Origin: Treponema sp.
Lineage (GTDB): Bacteria > Spirochaetota > Spirochaetia > Treponematales > Treponemataceae
Assembly: GCA_017960765.1 (NCBI GenBank)
Contig: JAGCYQ010000097.1
Coordinates: forward strand, 1 to 45,910
Length of the DNA: 45,910 nucleotides
Reading direction: 5' to 3'
Part shown: one piece after another, positions 26,683 through 37,592 of the stretch
Layout: each line of letters opens with the position of its first letter
Numbering within the stretch: position 1 is the first letter of the stretch
Translations under genes and position numbers: made by a program
Notes under the pieces: model-generated
Told to the model about the DNA's origin: nothing
The model's database searches: none
What the model saw: the letters and a program-made list of their open reading frames with translations, nothing else

Positions 26683-26712
26683 TTTTTCTCCTCTTTAATG
26701 AAATATTACTTT

Positions 26713-28440
26713 TTATTGTCTTTGTACTAATACTGTAGAACCTGCCTTAAAGCCCCAACGCTCAAAGACATACTGGCTCAAGGCTCTTGATGTTTCGGTG
26801 AAATCCTTTGCATCGTTGCGGTAGACATAATTGCATGCCGCAGGATTATTGTTTGCAATTGTATTCCATGAGGCCCTTGTCTTAAAGTATGGGCCTGTTG
26901 CGGAAACCGACTGCTGAAGATGATATGCCATAAACTCATTGTGCATCAGATAGTCGTCCTTTATGTCATACTGCAATGAAGCATATGAAGAAAAATATGT
27001 CTTCAAGAATTCCATTGAAGTCTTGTCAAACGCATCATAAAGCTCAGAAACATAATCCCTGAAATCCGCATCGGTGAAATAAATACCATGCCAGCTTTCG
27101 TGGGCCATTAACTGCTGTCTTAAATCCTTTGCAGATTCCCTTGCGATTGAAATGACAGCTCCCCTTCCACCAGAATATGTTCCGTCACCGTTGTTCAGGA
27201 TAATTCCATTGTCCAGCAAAATTTGTCTGAGTGCCTTTTCACGCGCGTTTATCTTGAAGTTTTTTTCGCTGACAAGAGTAAAGAACCTTGCCAAATCATC
27301 ACCCTTGTAATCGTGGGCATTATAGCCATGCTTGTCACGTACAAAATCATCGCCGACCAAAGTTCCCTTGTAGCCGTTTTTTTCCACGAAATATGCTATG
27401 CGGGTAAAGAATTCATTCTGAACCTTGTAGTTCTTAAAGTCAAAAATCAGGACCTCGGGGAACTCCTCCCACACAAAAAGCTCGTAATCCTTGTTTCTCC
27501 ATCTGCTCTGCGGCCATTCAAATATAAAACCGATGTCACATTCCAATCCTTTTGTCACAATTCCGTCATCATTTGGAGCATACTCATCTGCTGAGTTGGC
27601 AGTCATAAACGCCGCATGAATGTTAGGCTTTCCGTCCTCGCTCAGTATTGCAAATGGTTCTGTCAGTGCCGCACACTGCAAAGTGAATGTCTGCTGACTT
27701 GGAGAGGCATATAGCTTGAATGAATCAGGTCCATAATGGAACACTATTGACGCGGGATCATCCATAGTACCGATTGATGCCGGAGGATAAAGGCCAACAG
27801 TGATTTTGGGCAAAATTGAATTCGGTCCCATTTCGGTGTCAAACATTTTTTTGCCGTCGGAAAAATCAATTACACCTGGATTCACTTCTCCTCCTGATGG
27901 GCCTGCCGCATAGATGTGATTCAAGGAATCAACCCCTATAATCGCATCTATGAAAGAGACAGATGAAACTGAGCAGGGCAATGTCGAAGAAATATACATT
28001 CCAGAAGGAACAGGTTTTTGCGGATCAAAGCATAAGGAAAGAGTCACGTTTTCGGTCTGATCAAATTCAAGTGATGGACTTACAACCTCAGAGACAGAAA
28101 CATATTCATTTTCTTCCTGTCCGTTGTTCATGAGGCCAAGAGTTACTTTTCCATTTCCAGCTGAAACAGAGATGACGGCCTGTAACGCAAGCTTCTTCTT
28201 TGACGAGACTTTTGCAAGCATTGTCTGCCGCTGTTTATCGGAGAATTCAAAATACATGCAGTTCTGCTTCTCAGGTTCCTTTATGGACGCATTGACTGCC
28301 TCTTTATTGAGTCCCAGAAGAGGTACTCCCTGACATGTTAAAACCGAGTCACCCTTCTTAAACTGGGAGCAGGAACAAAAACATGCAACAAAAATCATGA
28401 TGATTGAACAAAATAATAATTTCAAGTTTTTCATAGGCAT
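26713..28440 (-). CDS. Lipoprotein with HExxH metallopeptidase-like motif
   Basis: Predicted lipoprotein of 575 residues (Cys after CFCS) of unknown family. The C-terminal third has a zincin-like motif, MAHESWHGIYF (His447, Glu448, His451), and a candidate third ligand Glu502 in HNEFMAYHLQQ, 51 residues later. This is the gluzincin pattern and suggests a zinc-dependent peptidase. The N-terminal 330 residues look like beta-sandwich modules. The ATG at 28440 and an ATG two codons later (28434) are both possible. Neither has a Shine-Dalgarno sequence; TAGTAT at 28442-28447 ends 7 nt before the second ATG. It sits 30 bp before the M16 gene, so the pair may be a two-protease envelope operon. Confidence 0.6.
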   Translation of the reverse strand: MPMKNLKLLFCSIIMIFVACFCSCSQFKKGDSVLTCQGVPLLGLNKEAVNASIKEPEKQNCMYFEFSDKQRQTMLAKVSSKKKLALQAVISVSAGNGKVTLGLMNNGQEENEYVSVSEVVSPSLEFDQTENVTLSLCFDPQKPVPSGMYISSTLPCSVSSVSFIDAIIGVDSLNHIYAAGPSGGEVNPGVIDFSDGKKMFDTEMGPNSILPKITVGLYPPASIGTMDDPASIVFHYGPDSFKLYASPSQQTFTLQCAALTEPFAILSEDGKPNIHAAFMTANSADEYAPNDDGIVTKGLECDIGFIFEWPQSRWRNKDYELFVWEEFPEVLIFDFKNYKVQNEFFTRIAYFVEKNGYKGTLVGDDFVRDKHGYNAHDYKGDDLARFFTLVSEKNFKINAREKALRQILLDNGIILNNGDGTYSGGRGAVISIARESAKDLRQQLMAHESWHGIYFTDADFRDYVSELYDAFDKTSMEFLKTYFSSYASLQYDIKDDYLMHNEFMAYHLQQSVSATGPYFKTRASWNTIANNNPAACNYVYRNDAKDFTETSRALSQYVFERWGFKAGSTVLVQRQ

Positions 28441-28445
28441 AATAC

Positions 28446-28474
28446 TACACTATTTTAAAGAATTACTCTATACT
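28446..28474 (+). promoter_or_regulatory. Promoter of the small gene at 28481
   Basis: TATACT (28469-28474) ends 6 nt before the ATG at 28481, with no Shine-Dalgarno sequence. The -35 position (TACACT, 28446-28451) is poor. The octamer ACTATTTT occurs twice in the 40-bp divergent gap (28449-28456 and 28473-28480), possibly a regulator site. Confidence 0.45.
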
Positions 28475-28480
28475 ATTTTC

Positions 28481-28891
28481 ATGCTTGCATTAATTCCTCA
28501 CAAAGACACAGTTAACCTGCTCTGCAATATATCAAAAAAGATTCTCCTTGAATTCAACAGCCGCAAGAAACTGTCCGTTTTCCCGGTATTTCCTTTATGG
28601 GGATTTTTGGACAAGGATCCTGTTCAGCCTTCGCTTATGACTGTCTATGATTACATGATAAAAGAAGACAAGCTTATGTTTCCAGTCGAGTTGGTGGACA
28701 AGGATGAGGTTTTGAGGACGGAGATTGTGTTTGGGAAAATAAATGATCCTGATGTAAGGGAAAAAATACCCGTTCCTGAGCTAAACGAGCAGTTTCCAGT
28801 GTTCTCTCGCGTGTTCAAGACAGGCAATGCAGTATTTGAAAACAACAGCTGGAAACTCTATGATGAGAAGTGGTTTAAGGGCAAGAACTGA
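28481..28891 (+). CDS. Small protein of unknown function
   Basis: Protein of 136 residues, no family recognised. The start is set at 28481 because it lies 6 nt after a TATACT box, as at other genes here. The frame is open upstream, but only across the neighbouring gene's start. The sequence begins LALIPHKDTVNLLCNISKKI and has VFPVFPLWGFL near residue 35, then a mixed alpha/beta body ending in WKLYDEKWFKGKN. The opening strand followed by an amphipathic helix is faintly like a 2H-phosphoesterase, but no HxT motifs exist, so no function is proposed. It is cytoplasmic by appearance. It converges with ilvN, 24 bp apart. Confidence 0.55.
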   Translation: MLALIPHKDTVNLLCNISKKILLEFNSRKKLSVFPVFPLWGFLDKDPVQPSLMTVYDYMIKEDKLMFPVELVDKDEVLRTEIVFGKINDPDVREKIPVPELNEQFPVFSRVFKTGNAVFENNSWKLYDEKWFKGKN

Positions 28892-28915
28892 CGCATGAAT
28901 TTCCCGGGAGGAAAA

Positions 28916-29407
28916 TCAGCTCATAATCTTGTCGCCGCGGTCCATTGCGGTAAGTCCTGACTTAAGAAGTTCAAGGATACCGTATGGCTCAAGCAGGCGG
29001 ATAAGGGAAGAAATCTTGTCCTCACTTCCTGTTGCCTCTACGATAAGGGCATTCTCTGATACGTCAACGATATGGGCACGGAAGATGTTGCATGTCTCGA
29101 TGATGACGGCTCTTTTTTCTCCTGTGGCCTTTACCTTAATAAGTGCCATTTCCCTTTGTGTGGTCTCTGAAGGATTGCAGCGCTGGATAGAGATAACCTC
29201 AACAAGCTTGGAAAGCTGCTTCTCGATCTGCTCAAGAGTATATTCATCACCGCTTCCTACAATGGTCATGCGGGAACGGGCGGGGTCAGATGTCTCACAG
29301 ACTGTAAGCGAGTCGATGTTATATCCACGGCGACTAAAAAGGCCAGAAACGCGGCTCAATACACCGGCATGATTTTCAACTAAAACAGAAAGCACATATT
29401 TTTCCAT
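28916..29407 (-). CDS. ilvN: Acetolactate synthase small (regulatory) subunit
   Basis: Regulatory subunit of acetohydroxyacid synthase, which catalyses the first shared step of branched-chain amino acid synthesis and confers valine feedback. The 163 residues hold an N-terminal ACT domain (VLVENHAGVLSRVSGLFSRR, then GYNIDSLTV) and a C-terminal ACT-like domain, as in the family. GGAGG lies upstream of the ATG. It stands alone: no ilvB (catalytic subunit) or other ilv gene lies next to it, so the catalytic subunit must be elsewhere. Confidence 0.95.
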   Translation of the reverse strand: MEKYVLSVLVENHAGVLSRVSGLFSRRGYNIDSLTVCETSDPARSRMTIVGSGDEYTLEQIEKQLSKLVEVISIQRCNPSETTQREMALIKVKATGEKRAVIIETCNIFRAHIVDVSENALIVEATGSEDKISSLIRLLEPYGILELLKSGLTAMDRGDKIMS

Positions 29408-29430
29408 AAAAGGTCCTCCAGATTTTCTAT

Positions 29431-29459
29431 ACTATAGCAAAGAAACGCCTAAAAGTCAA
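29431..29459 (-). promoter_or_regulatory. Promoter of ilvN
   Basis: On the minus strand, TTGACT (29454-29459), 17 bp, TATAGT (29431-29436). It fits in the gap between murI and ilvN, so ilvN has its own transcript start. Confidence 0.75.
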
Positions 29460-29470
29460 ACTATGGAAGT

Positions 29471-30316
29471 CTATTCCAAAGCCACGACACCGCCCCACGG
29501 AATATTGAAATTTGAACAAAGGGTGCGGTATTCCTCCTCATCCTTCTGGTTCTTGTAACCGGTGCAGAAGAAAGTGCAGTCCTCGGGAAGCTCAGGATGA
29601 TTTATTCCTGCCTCATCCATGGAGACCGGGGCCTGACTTATTGAATCCTCCACCTTTATTGCCTGATTCACGACTCCCTCACGGCTGTCCACGACAATCA
29701 CGTCCTGACCTGCCGCTTCCTTCATCTCGTTTGCGATATGGGTAAAATGCGTGCATCCCAGAATGATTGTATCGCAGCCCTTGTCATGGAAAAAATCTAT
29801 GGCGGGTTTTACGGCGGCAAGACGCTCCTCTTTTGTGGCGTTAAAGAACTTGTGCTCTATAAAACTGATCAGCTCCGGGTCTCCCCTGTTGAATACCTGG
29901 CAGTCACTTGCAAAATCCCTGACCAGGCGCTCGTTGTATGGATTTGCTACTGTGGCATTTGTCGCAAGCAAACCGATTTTCTTGTTCCTTGTTACCTTTG
30001 AGGCAAGCCGTATTGCAGGAACCGTCCCGATTATGGCAAGATCCGGAAAACGTGCCCTAAGCTCATCAAGGGCTGTAACTGAGATGGTGTTGCATGCGAT
30101 TACAAGCGAGCGTGGATTCCATTTCTTTATGATTAGGCCTATGGAACTTGAGGCGGACTCAATAACCTCTTCCTTTGTCTTCTGTCCGTATGGAAAATGA
30201 ATCGTGTCCCCAAGGTAAACGCAACGAGCCTGTGGCCTTTTGTTCTTTAATGCAAGCATATACGGAATGCCGCCTGTACCGCTGTCAAGAAAAGCAAAAT
30301 CTATGTATCCGTTCAT
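29471..30316 (-). CDS. murI: Glutamate racemase
   Basis: Cofactor-independent racemase that supplies D-glutamate for peptidoglycan. The 281 residues include Asp11 in FLDSGTGG, the first catalytic Cys75 in VIACNTIS and the second Cys188 in ILGCTHF, plus GDTIHFPYGQKT. All key residues are present; the usual SGVGGL is SGTGGI here. It follows a small zinc-ribbon gene by only 5 bp, with no clear Shine-Dalgarno sequence, so translation is probably coupled. Confidence 0.94.
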   Translation of the reverse strand: MNGYIDFAFLDSGTGGIPYMLALKNKRPQARCVYLGDTIHFPYGQKTKEEVIESASSSIGLIIKKWNPRSLVIACNTISVTALDELRARFPDLAIIGTVPAIRLASKVTRNKKIGLLATNATVANPYNERLVRDFASDCQVFNRGDPELISFIEHKFFNATKEERLAAVKPAIDFFHDKGCDTIILGCTHFTHIANEMKEAAGQDVIVVDSREGVVNQAIKVEDSISQAPVSMDEAGINHPELPEDCTFFCTGYKNQKDEEEYRTLCSNFNIPWGGVVALE

Positions 30317-30321
30317 CGATA

Positions 30322-30600
30322 TTATCCAAATAGTGAGTCAAATGCTTTTTTAGCAAGGTCTGCCTTGTCGCTGCCACCGGAAGAGCCGTTCCACTGCCTT
30401 TTTATCTTAAAGCTGTCACAGAAATTGGCACGTTCCTTGTCAGTAACTATTTCCTGTACAGTCTCATGGCAGTCGTAATGACTTCCGGGCGAATAATACT
30501 CACAGTTCCTGCAGGAATGAAGATCCGCATGACATACCGGACACTCTGAATTCCTGGAAATTGTCTCAAATTCTACATTATTTCCGCATTTCCAACACAT
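30322..30600 (-). CDS. Small zinc-ribbon protein
   Basis: Protein of 92 residues with CxxC pairs (MCWKCGN and CPVCHAD) followed by HSCRNCEYYSPGSHYDCHE. The spacing suggests a zinc ribbon and a second Cys/His cluster. The function is unknown; a role as a small metal-dependent adaptor is inference. The C-terminus is rich in Lys, Asp and Ala. It is the first gene of an operon with murI. The start codon lies 6 nt after a TAAAAT -10 box and has no Shine-Dalgarno sequence, so the message is predicted to be leaderless. Confidence 0.72.
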   Translation of the reverse strand: MCWKCGNNVEFETISRNSECPVCHADLHSCRNCEYYSPGSHYDCHETVQEIVTDKERANFCDSFKIKRQWNGSSGGSDKADLAKKAFDSLFG

Positions 30601-30606
30601 ATTTCT

Positions 30607-30635
30607 ATTTTAGCCATTTGACTAAATGATTTCAA
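30607..30635 (-). promoter_or_regulatory. Promoter of zinc-ribbon gene-murI
   Basis: On the minus strand, TTGAAA (30630-30635), 17 bp, TAAAAT (30607-30612), then 6 nt to the ATG. It interleaves with the opposite promoter at 30618-30646. Confidence 0.72.
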
Positions 30636-30646
30636 TAGCGTAAATT
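30618..30646 (+). promoter_or_regulatory. Promoter of the pentapeptide-repeat gene
   Basis: TTGACT (30618-30623), 17 bp, TAAATT (30641-30646), then 6 nt to the ATG at 30653. It overlaps the minus-strand promoter at 30607-30635, so polymerase cannot occupy both at once. Confidence 0.72.
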
Positions 30647-30652
30647 ATAGAT

Positions 30653-31327
30653 ATGTATTTGTTTCATAAATGTGAATATCCGGGCTGCACCTCTTTTGCA
30701 ATCTCAAGGGTAAACCAGGAAAAGGATACACTGGAAGACAGCACCTTCTGCCTTAAGCATTGCCCTTCTCCGGAGGAAGAGTCAGCGTCGATAATTCAGT
30801 ACATCATGTCTCACGATAAGATAATCAACCTGAATGCAGACGGAATTGCTTTGGACAACCTGGATATAGGAAATAAAAAATTCTACGGTTGCAATTTTCA
30901 GCACAGCTCATTCAACAACATTCAGTCAAACATGCTCAGGGCAAGAATGTGCATGTTTGATTTCTCGACATTCAGTGACTGCTCATTTACACAGAGCAAC
31001 ATTCAGTTCTCGTCATTTTCCGGCAGCAAGCTTGTTCATGCCACCTTTACAGGAAGTGACCTCATCCACAACAACTTTAACGGAATCACCAGCTACCAGA
31101 GCAGCTTTGACGACAGTGACCTTTACAACAGCCGTTTCATAAAGGCGATTCTAATCAACACATCGATGATCAACTGCAACCTTAAGAAGGCGGCATTCTA
31201 CGAGGCGGCACGGGAAGGTGTCTCATTCAAGCTCTCCAACACAAGGGAAGCATTGATAGACAGGAGAAAAGGCGGCATGATCGGTGAGATCGGCTCCAAT
31301 TTTGACGATGCAGGAGATGAGCAGTGA
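30653..31327 (+). CDS. Pentapeptide-repeat protein with N-terminal Cys cluster
   Basis: Protein of 224 residues. Residues 1-50 carry CEYPGC and CLKHC pairs, likely a small zinc site. About residues 75-185 are pentapeptide repeats with aromatic or Leu centres (CNFQHSSFNN, CSFTQSNIQFSSFSGSKL, ATFTGSDLIHNNFNG), which form a right-handed four-sided helix. Some such proteins mimic DNA and bind gyrase, others are scaffolds; nothing here decides. The start is set by a -10 box 6 nt upstream. The next gene overlaps by four bases (GTGA), so the two are translationally coupled. Confidence 0.82.
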   Translation: MYLFHKCEYPGCTSFAISRVNQEKDTLEDSTFCLKHCPSPEEESASIIQYIMSHDKIINLNADGIALDNLDIGNKKFYGCNFQHSSFNNIQSNMLRARMCMFDFSTFSDCSFTQSNIQFSSFSGSKLVHATFTGSDLIHNNFNGITSYQSSFDDSDLYNSRFIKAILINTSMINCNLKKAAFYEAAREGVSFKLSNTREALIDRRKGGMIGEIGSNFDDAGDEQ

Positions 31328-31923
31328 AAGTCTATTTTCATCTTTGTCTTGAGGAATTTACTAATTCATATCTTGTAGTAAACGATGATCCTGCTGTAAT
31401 GGAGGCAATCATAATCGACCCGGGAAAAATCTCAAACGACATCATCAAGCAGATTGAGGAAGGCGGCTATAACCTTACCGGAGTCCTGATAACGCACAAC
31501 CATGAGAACCATGTGCACGGGCTTTCGACCCTTACAAAAATATATTCCCCAAAAGTCTATGCAACCGACTACGAGATTGAGGGAATAAAGGCAGAGCTTA
31601 TCCGTGGTGACGGTAAACTTAAGCTTGCGGGATTCGACATCGATTATTATTCAGTTCAGGGACATTCTGCGGACAGCATGGTGTTCAAAATCGGAAACGT
31701 GATGTTCACTGGAGATACAATCACTGCCGGGGTCGTAGGTGATACATCCGGCACATATTTCAAGAGGCTTCTCTGCTCAAACATCCTCAAGAAAATCCTA
31801 AGCCAAAATGATGACCTTGTCTTGATGCCGGGACATGGACCGCCTACAACTGTGGCCTCGGAACGCTATTACAACCTGGATATCAGCGAGAACCGGAAGT
31901 ATACCGGAAATCAGTCGATATAA
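31324..31923 (+). CDS. Metallo-beta-lactamase-fold hydrolase
   Basis: Glyoxalase II-like MBL-fold protein of 199 residues. It starts with GTG behind AGGAG and overlaps the upstream stop by four bases. Metal motifs: THNHENHVHG, then VQGHSADS, then MFTGDT and LMPGHGPPT, which are the family's remaining ligands. The first motif reads HxHxNH instead of HxHxDH: the Asp that binds the second metal is Asn (codon AAC). It might therefore bind one metal or act differently. The natural substrate is unknown; hydroxyacylglutathione or another thioester is a family-level guess. Confidence 0.85.
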   Translation: MKVYFHLCLEEFTNSYLVVNDDPAVMEAIIIDPGKISNDIIKQIEEGGYNLTGVLITHNHENHVHGLSTLTKIYSPKVYATDYEIEGIKAELIRGDGKLKLAGFDIDYYSVQGHSADSMVFKIGNVMFTGDTITAGVVGDTSGTYFKRLLCSNILKKILSQNDDLVLMPGHGPPTTVASERYYNLDISENRKYTGNQSI

Positions 31924-31975
31924 AAAAAATACCACACGAATTCGGAATCACTCAATGGTCTCGAAGCCGTGTGGT
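31922..31975 (-). terminator. Terminator of the chemoreceptor gene
   Basis: ACCACACG (31931-31938) pairs with CGTGTGGT (31968-31975), with partial pairing inside (TTCG/CGAA). On the minus strand it is followed by TATTTTTTTT, a strong T-tract. It overlaps the stop codon of the plus-strand MBL gene, whose own reading lacks a T-tract. Confidence 0.8.
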
Positions 31976-31997
31976 AAATTGATATTATCTAAACCCA

Positions 31998-34097
31998 TCA
32001 AACCTTGAACAAGTCTATCTGTCCACCAATCTGTTTAATCGTATGCTCCATCTGATGTGAAATGTCGCTAAGCACAGCACCTGTCTGGTTGATCCTGTTT
32101 GCTCCGTCCGACATCTCCTTCATGCTGCGGGAAATCATCACTGAGGAATCCTTAAGCGCACCTATTTCCTTCATGATCATCTCGTTGCGTGAGGACATCT
32201 CTTTGGAAGCGTGGCTTACCTGAACAGTACTGTCGTTCATATCGCGGAGTGTCATGCCGATCTGCTTTGAGCCTGCATTCTGCTCATCCATTGCGGCTTT
32301 AATCTGCATGACAAGCTCATCGGTCTCCTTTATCTTACCTGATACAGATGCAAAAGCATTGGAAGAATCAGAAGATGCGGAAACAACCTCGGTAATTGAG
32401 TCCTTGATGTTATTCAGCTGCTCACCGATTGTCTTGGACTGAGCGGATGATGTCTCGGAAAGCTTACGGATTTCATCTGCAACAACAGAGAAGCCTTTAC
32501 CTGCCTCACCTGCGTGTGCTGCCTCGATTGCCGCATTCATGGCAAGAAGGTTTGTCTGCTCTGCAATGCTGGAGATTGCCTGGTTTGCCTCAACAAGCAT
32601 CTGTGACTGACTTTCAATCATCTTGATCCTTTCGTTAACGTCCTGCTGCTTGTTGAATCCCATCTGGGCGTTGCTTGAAAGCGCCACGAATGACTCTGCC
32701 ATTTTCTCCACGGAAGAGTTGACAGACGCGATGTTTCCGATCATTTCCTCGATTGCGGATGAGGCCTCGCTTACACCTGCCGCCTGACTTTCGATCATGG
32801 AGTCAAGTGTCGTTATTTCCTTAGATATTTCTTCTACGGCAGACGCTGTCTTTTCTACAGTTCCACCCTGATTCTCAATCTGATTTGAAATACCCGTGAT
32901 GTTTGCGATAATCTGTGTGATAGCAGATGACGTCTCCTGGGCACTTGAGGACATTGAGTCTCCAGCTCCCGTAAGGGTCTGCTTTGAGGTCTTCAATTCC
33001 TGGATCATCTGCTGCATTTTGTCAAGGAACAGGTCAAACTTAATAACAAGGTCACCGATCTCATCCCTTGTGAACAGCTTGCACCGTTTTGTAAGGTCGG
33101 CATCTCCTGTCTGCATATCGTTAAGGAAGTTAGATACATTTCCGATACGCCACATCAGGTACCGTACGAAAAGATAGCAGAAGAACAACATGACGGCAGA
33201 AAGGATAAGGACACATGGAATTACCCATTTAAGAGCATCCTGCTTGATTTTTGCGATTGTCTCGGCACTTTTTGCTATAAAGAGCATGCCGACTATCTCA
33301 CCGCCGTCAGATTCCAGAGGGGTATATACTGAATAATATTTTTTCCCGCGGATTGTGTTGATTCCCTTATATGGAATGCCTTTCTTCATGACCTGATCGA
33401 TGATTGCCTGATTATCAAGATTGGTACCAAGAGCTCCTTCAATTGTAGTGGAAACGCGAAGGATATCCCTGAAAACCGTACATTCAACATTGAAATTAGA
33501 CTGCATCAGGGTGACAAATCCATTGGTCAAGTCATATCCGCCTATAAAAGCGCCTTCTATTTTTCCGTTGATTTCAAGAGGAACACAATAAATGGTACAA
33601 AAATCAAGATCGGCCACCTGTTCCAATGTATGTATCGTTCTTCCTGCCAGAGCCTGCTTGATGCCTTTTACAGAGGAAATGTCAATACCATCAGAGATGC
33701 CCCATCCACCGCCGGAGACGACAGTACCTTTTTTATCCACAACAGCAAAAAAGTCAAGGTCCGTTCCACTGCACATGTCATTTACCAGCTTTTTTATAGA
33801 GGCATTATCCTTTTCCGCAACAGCCCGTTTCAGGTCCATGTTTTGGGAGAAAAGATGCATGTTGCTCTTTACCGCAGAATGCCAGTCCTCAAGAACGCGG
33901 TTTCCTCCGTCAGAAGTATAAATAAGAGTCTCCTGTATCTCCTCAACATAGCCGTTGTTAAAGACTGTAAGAGATACAATACCAACAAGCACTCCCGTAA
34001 GCAAAATTGCACAACCAGTTAAAAGCGTCAGCCTGACTGAAAGCGGTATAGCCCTTCTAGCATTTGTGTCGAATCTGTCCAGTTCCTTCTTTGCCAT
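31998..34097 (-). CDS. Methyl-accepting chemotaxis protein
   Basis: Chemoreceptor of 699 residues. It has a membrane helix (about 20-45), a periplasmic Cache-like sensor domain (about 46-290, with [18 protein letters not shown] and [17 protein letters not shown]), a second membrane helix (about 291-317), a HAMP linker (about 318-372) and a signalling coiled coil. The hairpin tip motif [19 protein letters not shown] is intact, with [16 protein letters not shown] following. It signals to CheA/CheW. The ligand cannot be deduced. AAGGATGG precedes the start. It is a single-gene transcript with a strong promoter and a terminator. Confidence 0.95.
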   Translation of the reverse strand: MAKKELDRFDTNARRAIPLSVRLTLLTGCAILLTGVLVGIVSLTVFNNGYVEEIQETLIYTSDGGNRVLEDWHSAVKSNMHLFSQNMDLKRAVAEKDNASIKKLVNDMCSGTDLDFFAVVDKKGTVVSGGGWGISDGIDISSVKGIKQALAGRTIHTLEQVADLDFCTIYCVPLEINGKIEGAFIGGYDLTNGFVTLMQSNFNVECTVFRDILRVSTTIEGALGTNLDNQAIIDQVMKKGIPYKGINTIRGKKYYSVYTPLESDGGEIVGMLFIAKSAETIAKIKQDALKWVIPCVLILSAVMLFFCYLFVRYLMWRIGNVSNFLNDMQTGDADLTKRCKLFTRDEIGDLVIKFDLFLDKMQQMIQELKTSKQTLTGAGDSMSSSAQETSSAITQIIANITGISNQIENQGGTVEKTASAVEEISKEITTLDSMIESQAAGVSEASSAIEEMIGNIASVNSSVEKMAESFVALSSNAQMGFNKQQDVNERIKMIESQSQMLVEANQAISSIAEQTNLLAMNAAIEAAHAGEAGKGFSVVADEIRKLSETSSAQSKTIGEQLNNIKDSITEVVSASSDSSNAFASVSGKIKETDELVMQIKAAMDEQNAGSKQIGMTLRDMNDSTVQVSHASKEMSSRNEMIMKEIGALKDSSVMISRSMKEMSDGANRINQTGAVLSDISHQMEHTIKQIGGQIDLFKV

Positions 34098-34129
34098 AAA
34101 ACCATCCTTGATCCTCTCCTAACTCTCTA

Positions 34130-34158
34130 ATTATACAAGGCGAAAGGGCAAAAGTCAA
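34130..34158 (-). promoter_or_regulatory. Promoter of the chemoreceptor gene
   Basis: On the minus strand, TTGACT (34153-34158), 17 bp, perfect TATAAT (34130-34135). It is a housekeeping-type promoter; no sigma-28 or FliA-like box was seen. Confidence 0.82.
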
Positions 34159-34237
34159 ATAATTAAAGGGTATAAATACAAAGAAACGGTAAAATTATGC
34201 GGCTTAAAAAAAATCAAAACTTTATTGGCCATGATTA

Positions 34238-34266
34238 TTGCATCAGATTTGTAAAAGTGATATTAT
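34238..34266 (+). promoter_or_regulatory. carB: Promoter of the carB-pyrG leader
   Basis: TTGCAT (34238-34243), 17 bp, TATTAT (34261-34266). The predicted start is at or next to the ATG at 34273, 6 nt after the -10, as in other genes here. The -35 is weak. Confidence 0.55.
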
Positions 34267-34272
34267 ATAGGC

Positions 34273-34333
34273 ATGAAGTCAAGGGCGACATCGGTTGGTA
34301 TCGGTGTCGCCTTTTCGTTTTTTAGAGGTTTTT

Positions 34334-34344
<11 letters not shown>
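34273..34344 (+). CDS. Possible leader peptide overlapping carB
   Basis: A 23-codon frame runs from ATG at 34273 to TAA at 34342-34344. It reads through a terminator hairpin and crosses the carB start codon (34334) in another frame. The ATG sits 6 nt after the -10 box, where leaderless starts occur elsewhere in this window, which is the main support. The peptide starts MKSRATSVGIGVAFSFF; the run FSFF is encoded by the T-tract. No codon bias toward an amino acid signal is seen. A chance frame cannot be excluded. Confidence 0.35.
34281..34323 (+). terminator. carB: Intrinsic terminator hairpin in the carB leader
   Basis: A 10-bp stem (AAGGGCGACA with TGTCGCCTTT, one G-U pair) around a 14-nt loop is followed by TTTTCGTTTTTT. 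It ends one base before the carB ribosome-binding site AGAGG (34324-34328). The minus-strand reading has no T-tract. Placed between promoter and gene, it is an attenuator candidate. Confidence 0.7.
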
Positions 34345-37576
<3,232 letters not shown>

Positions 37577-37592
37577 GAATCTAGGAGTTAAT

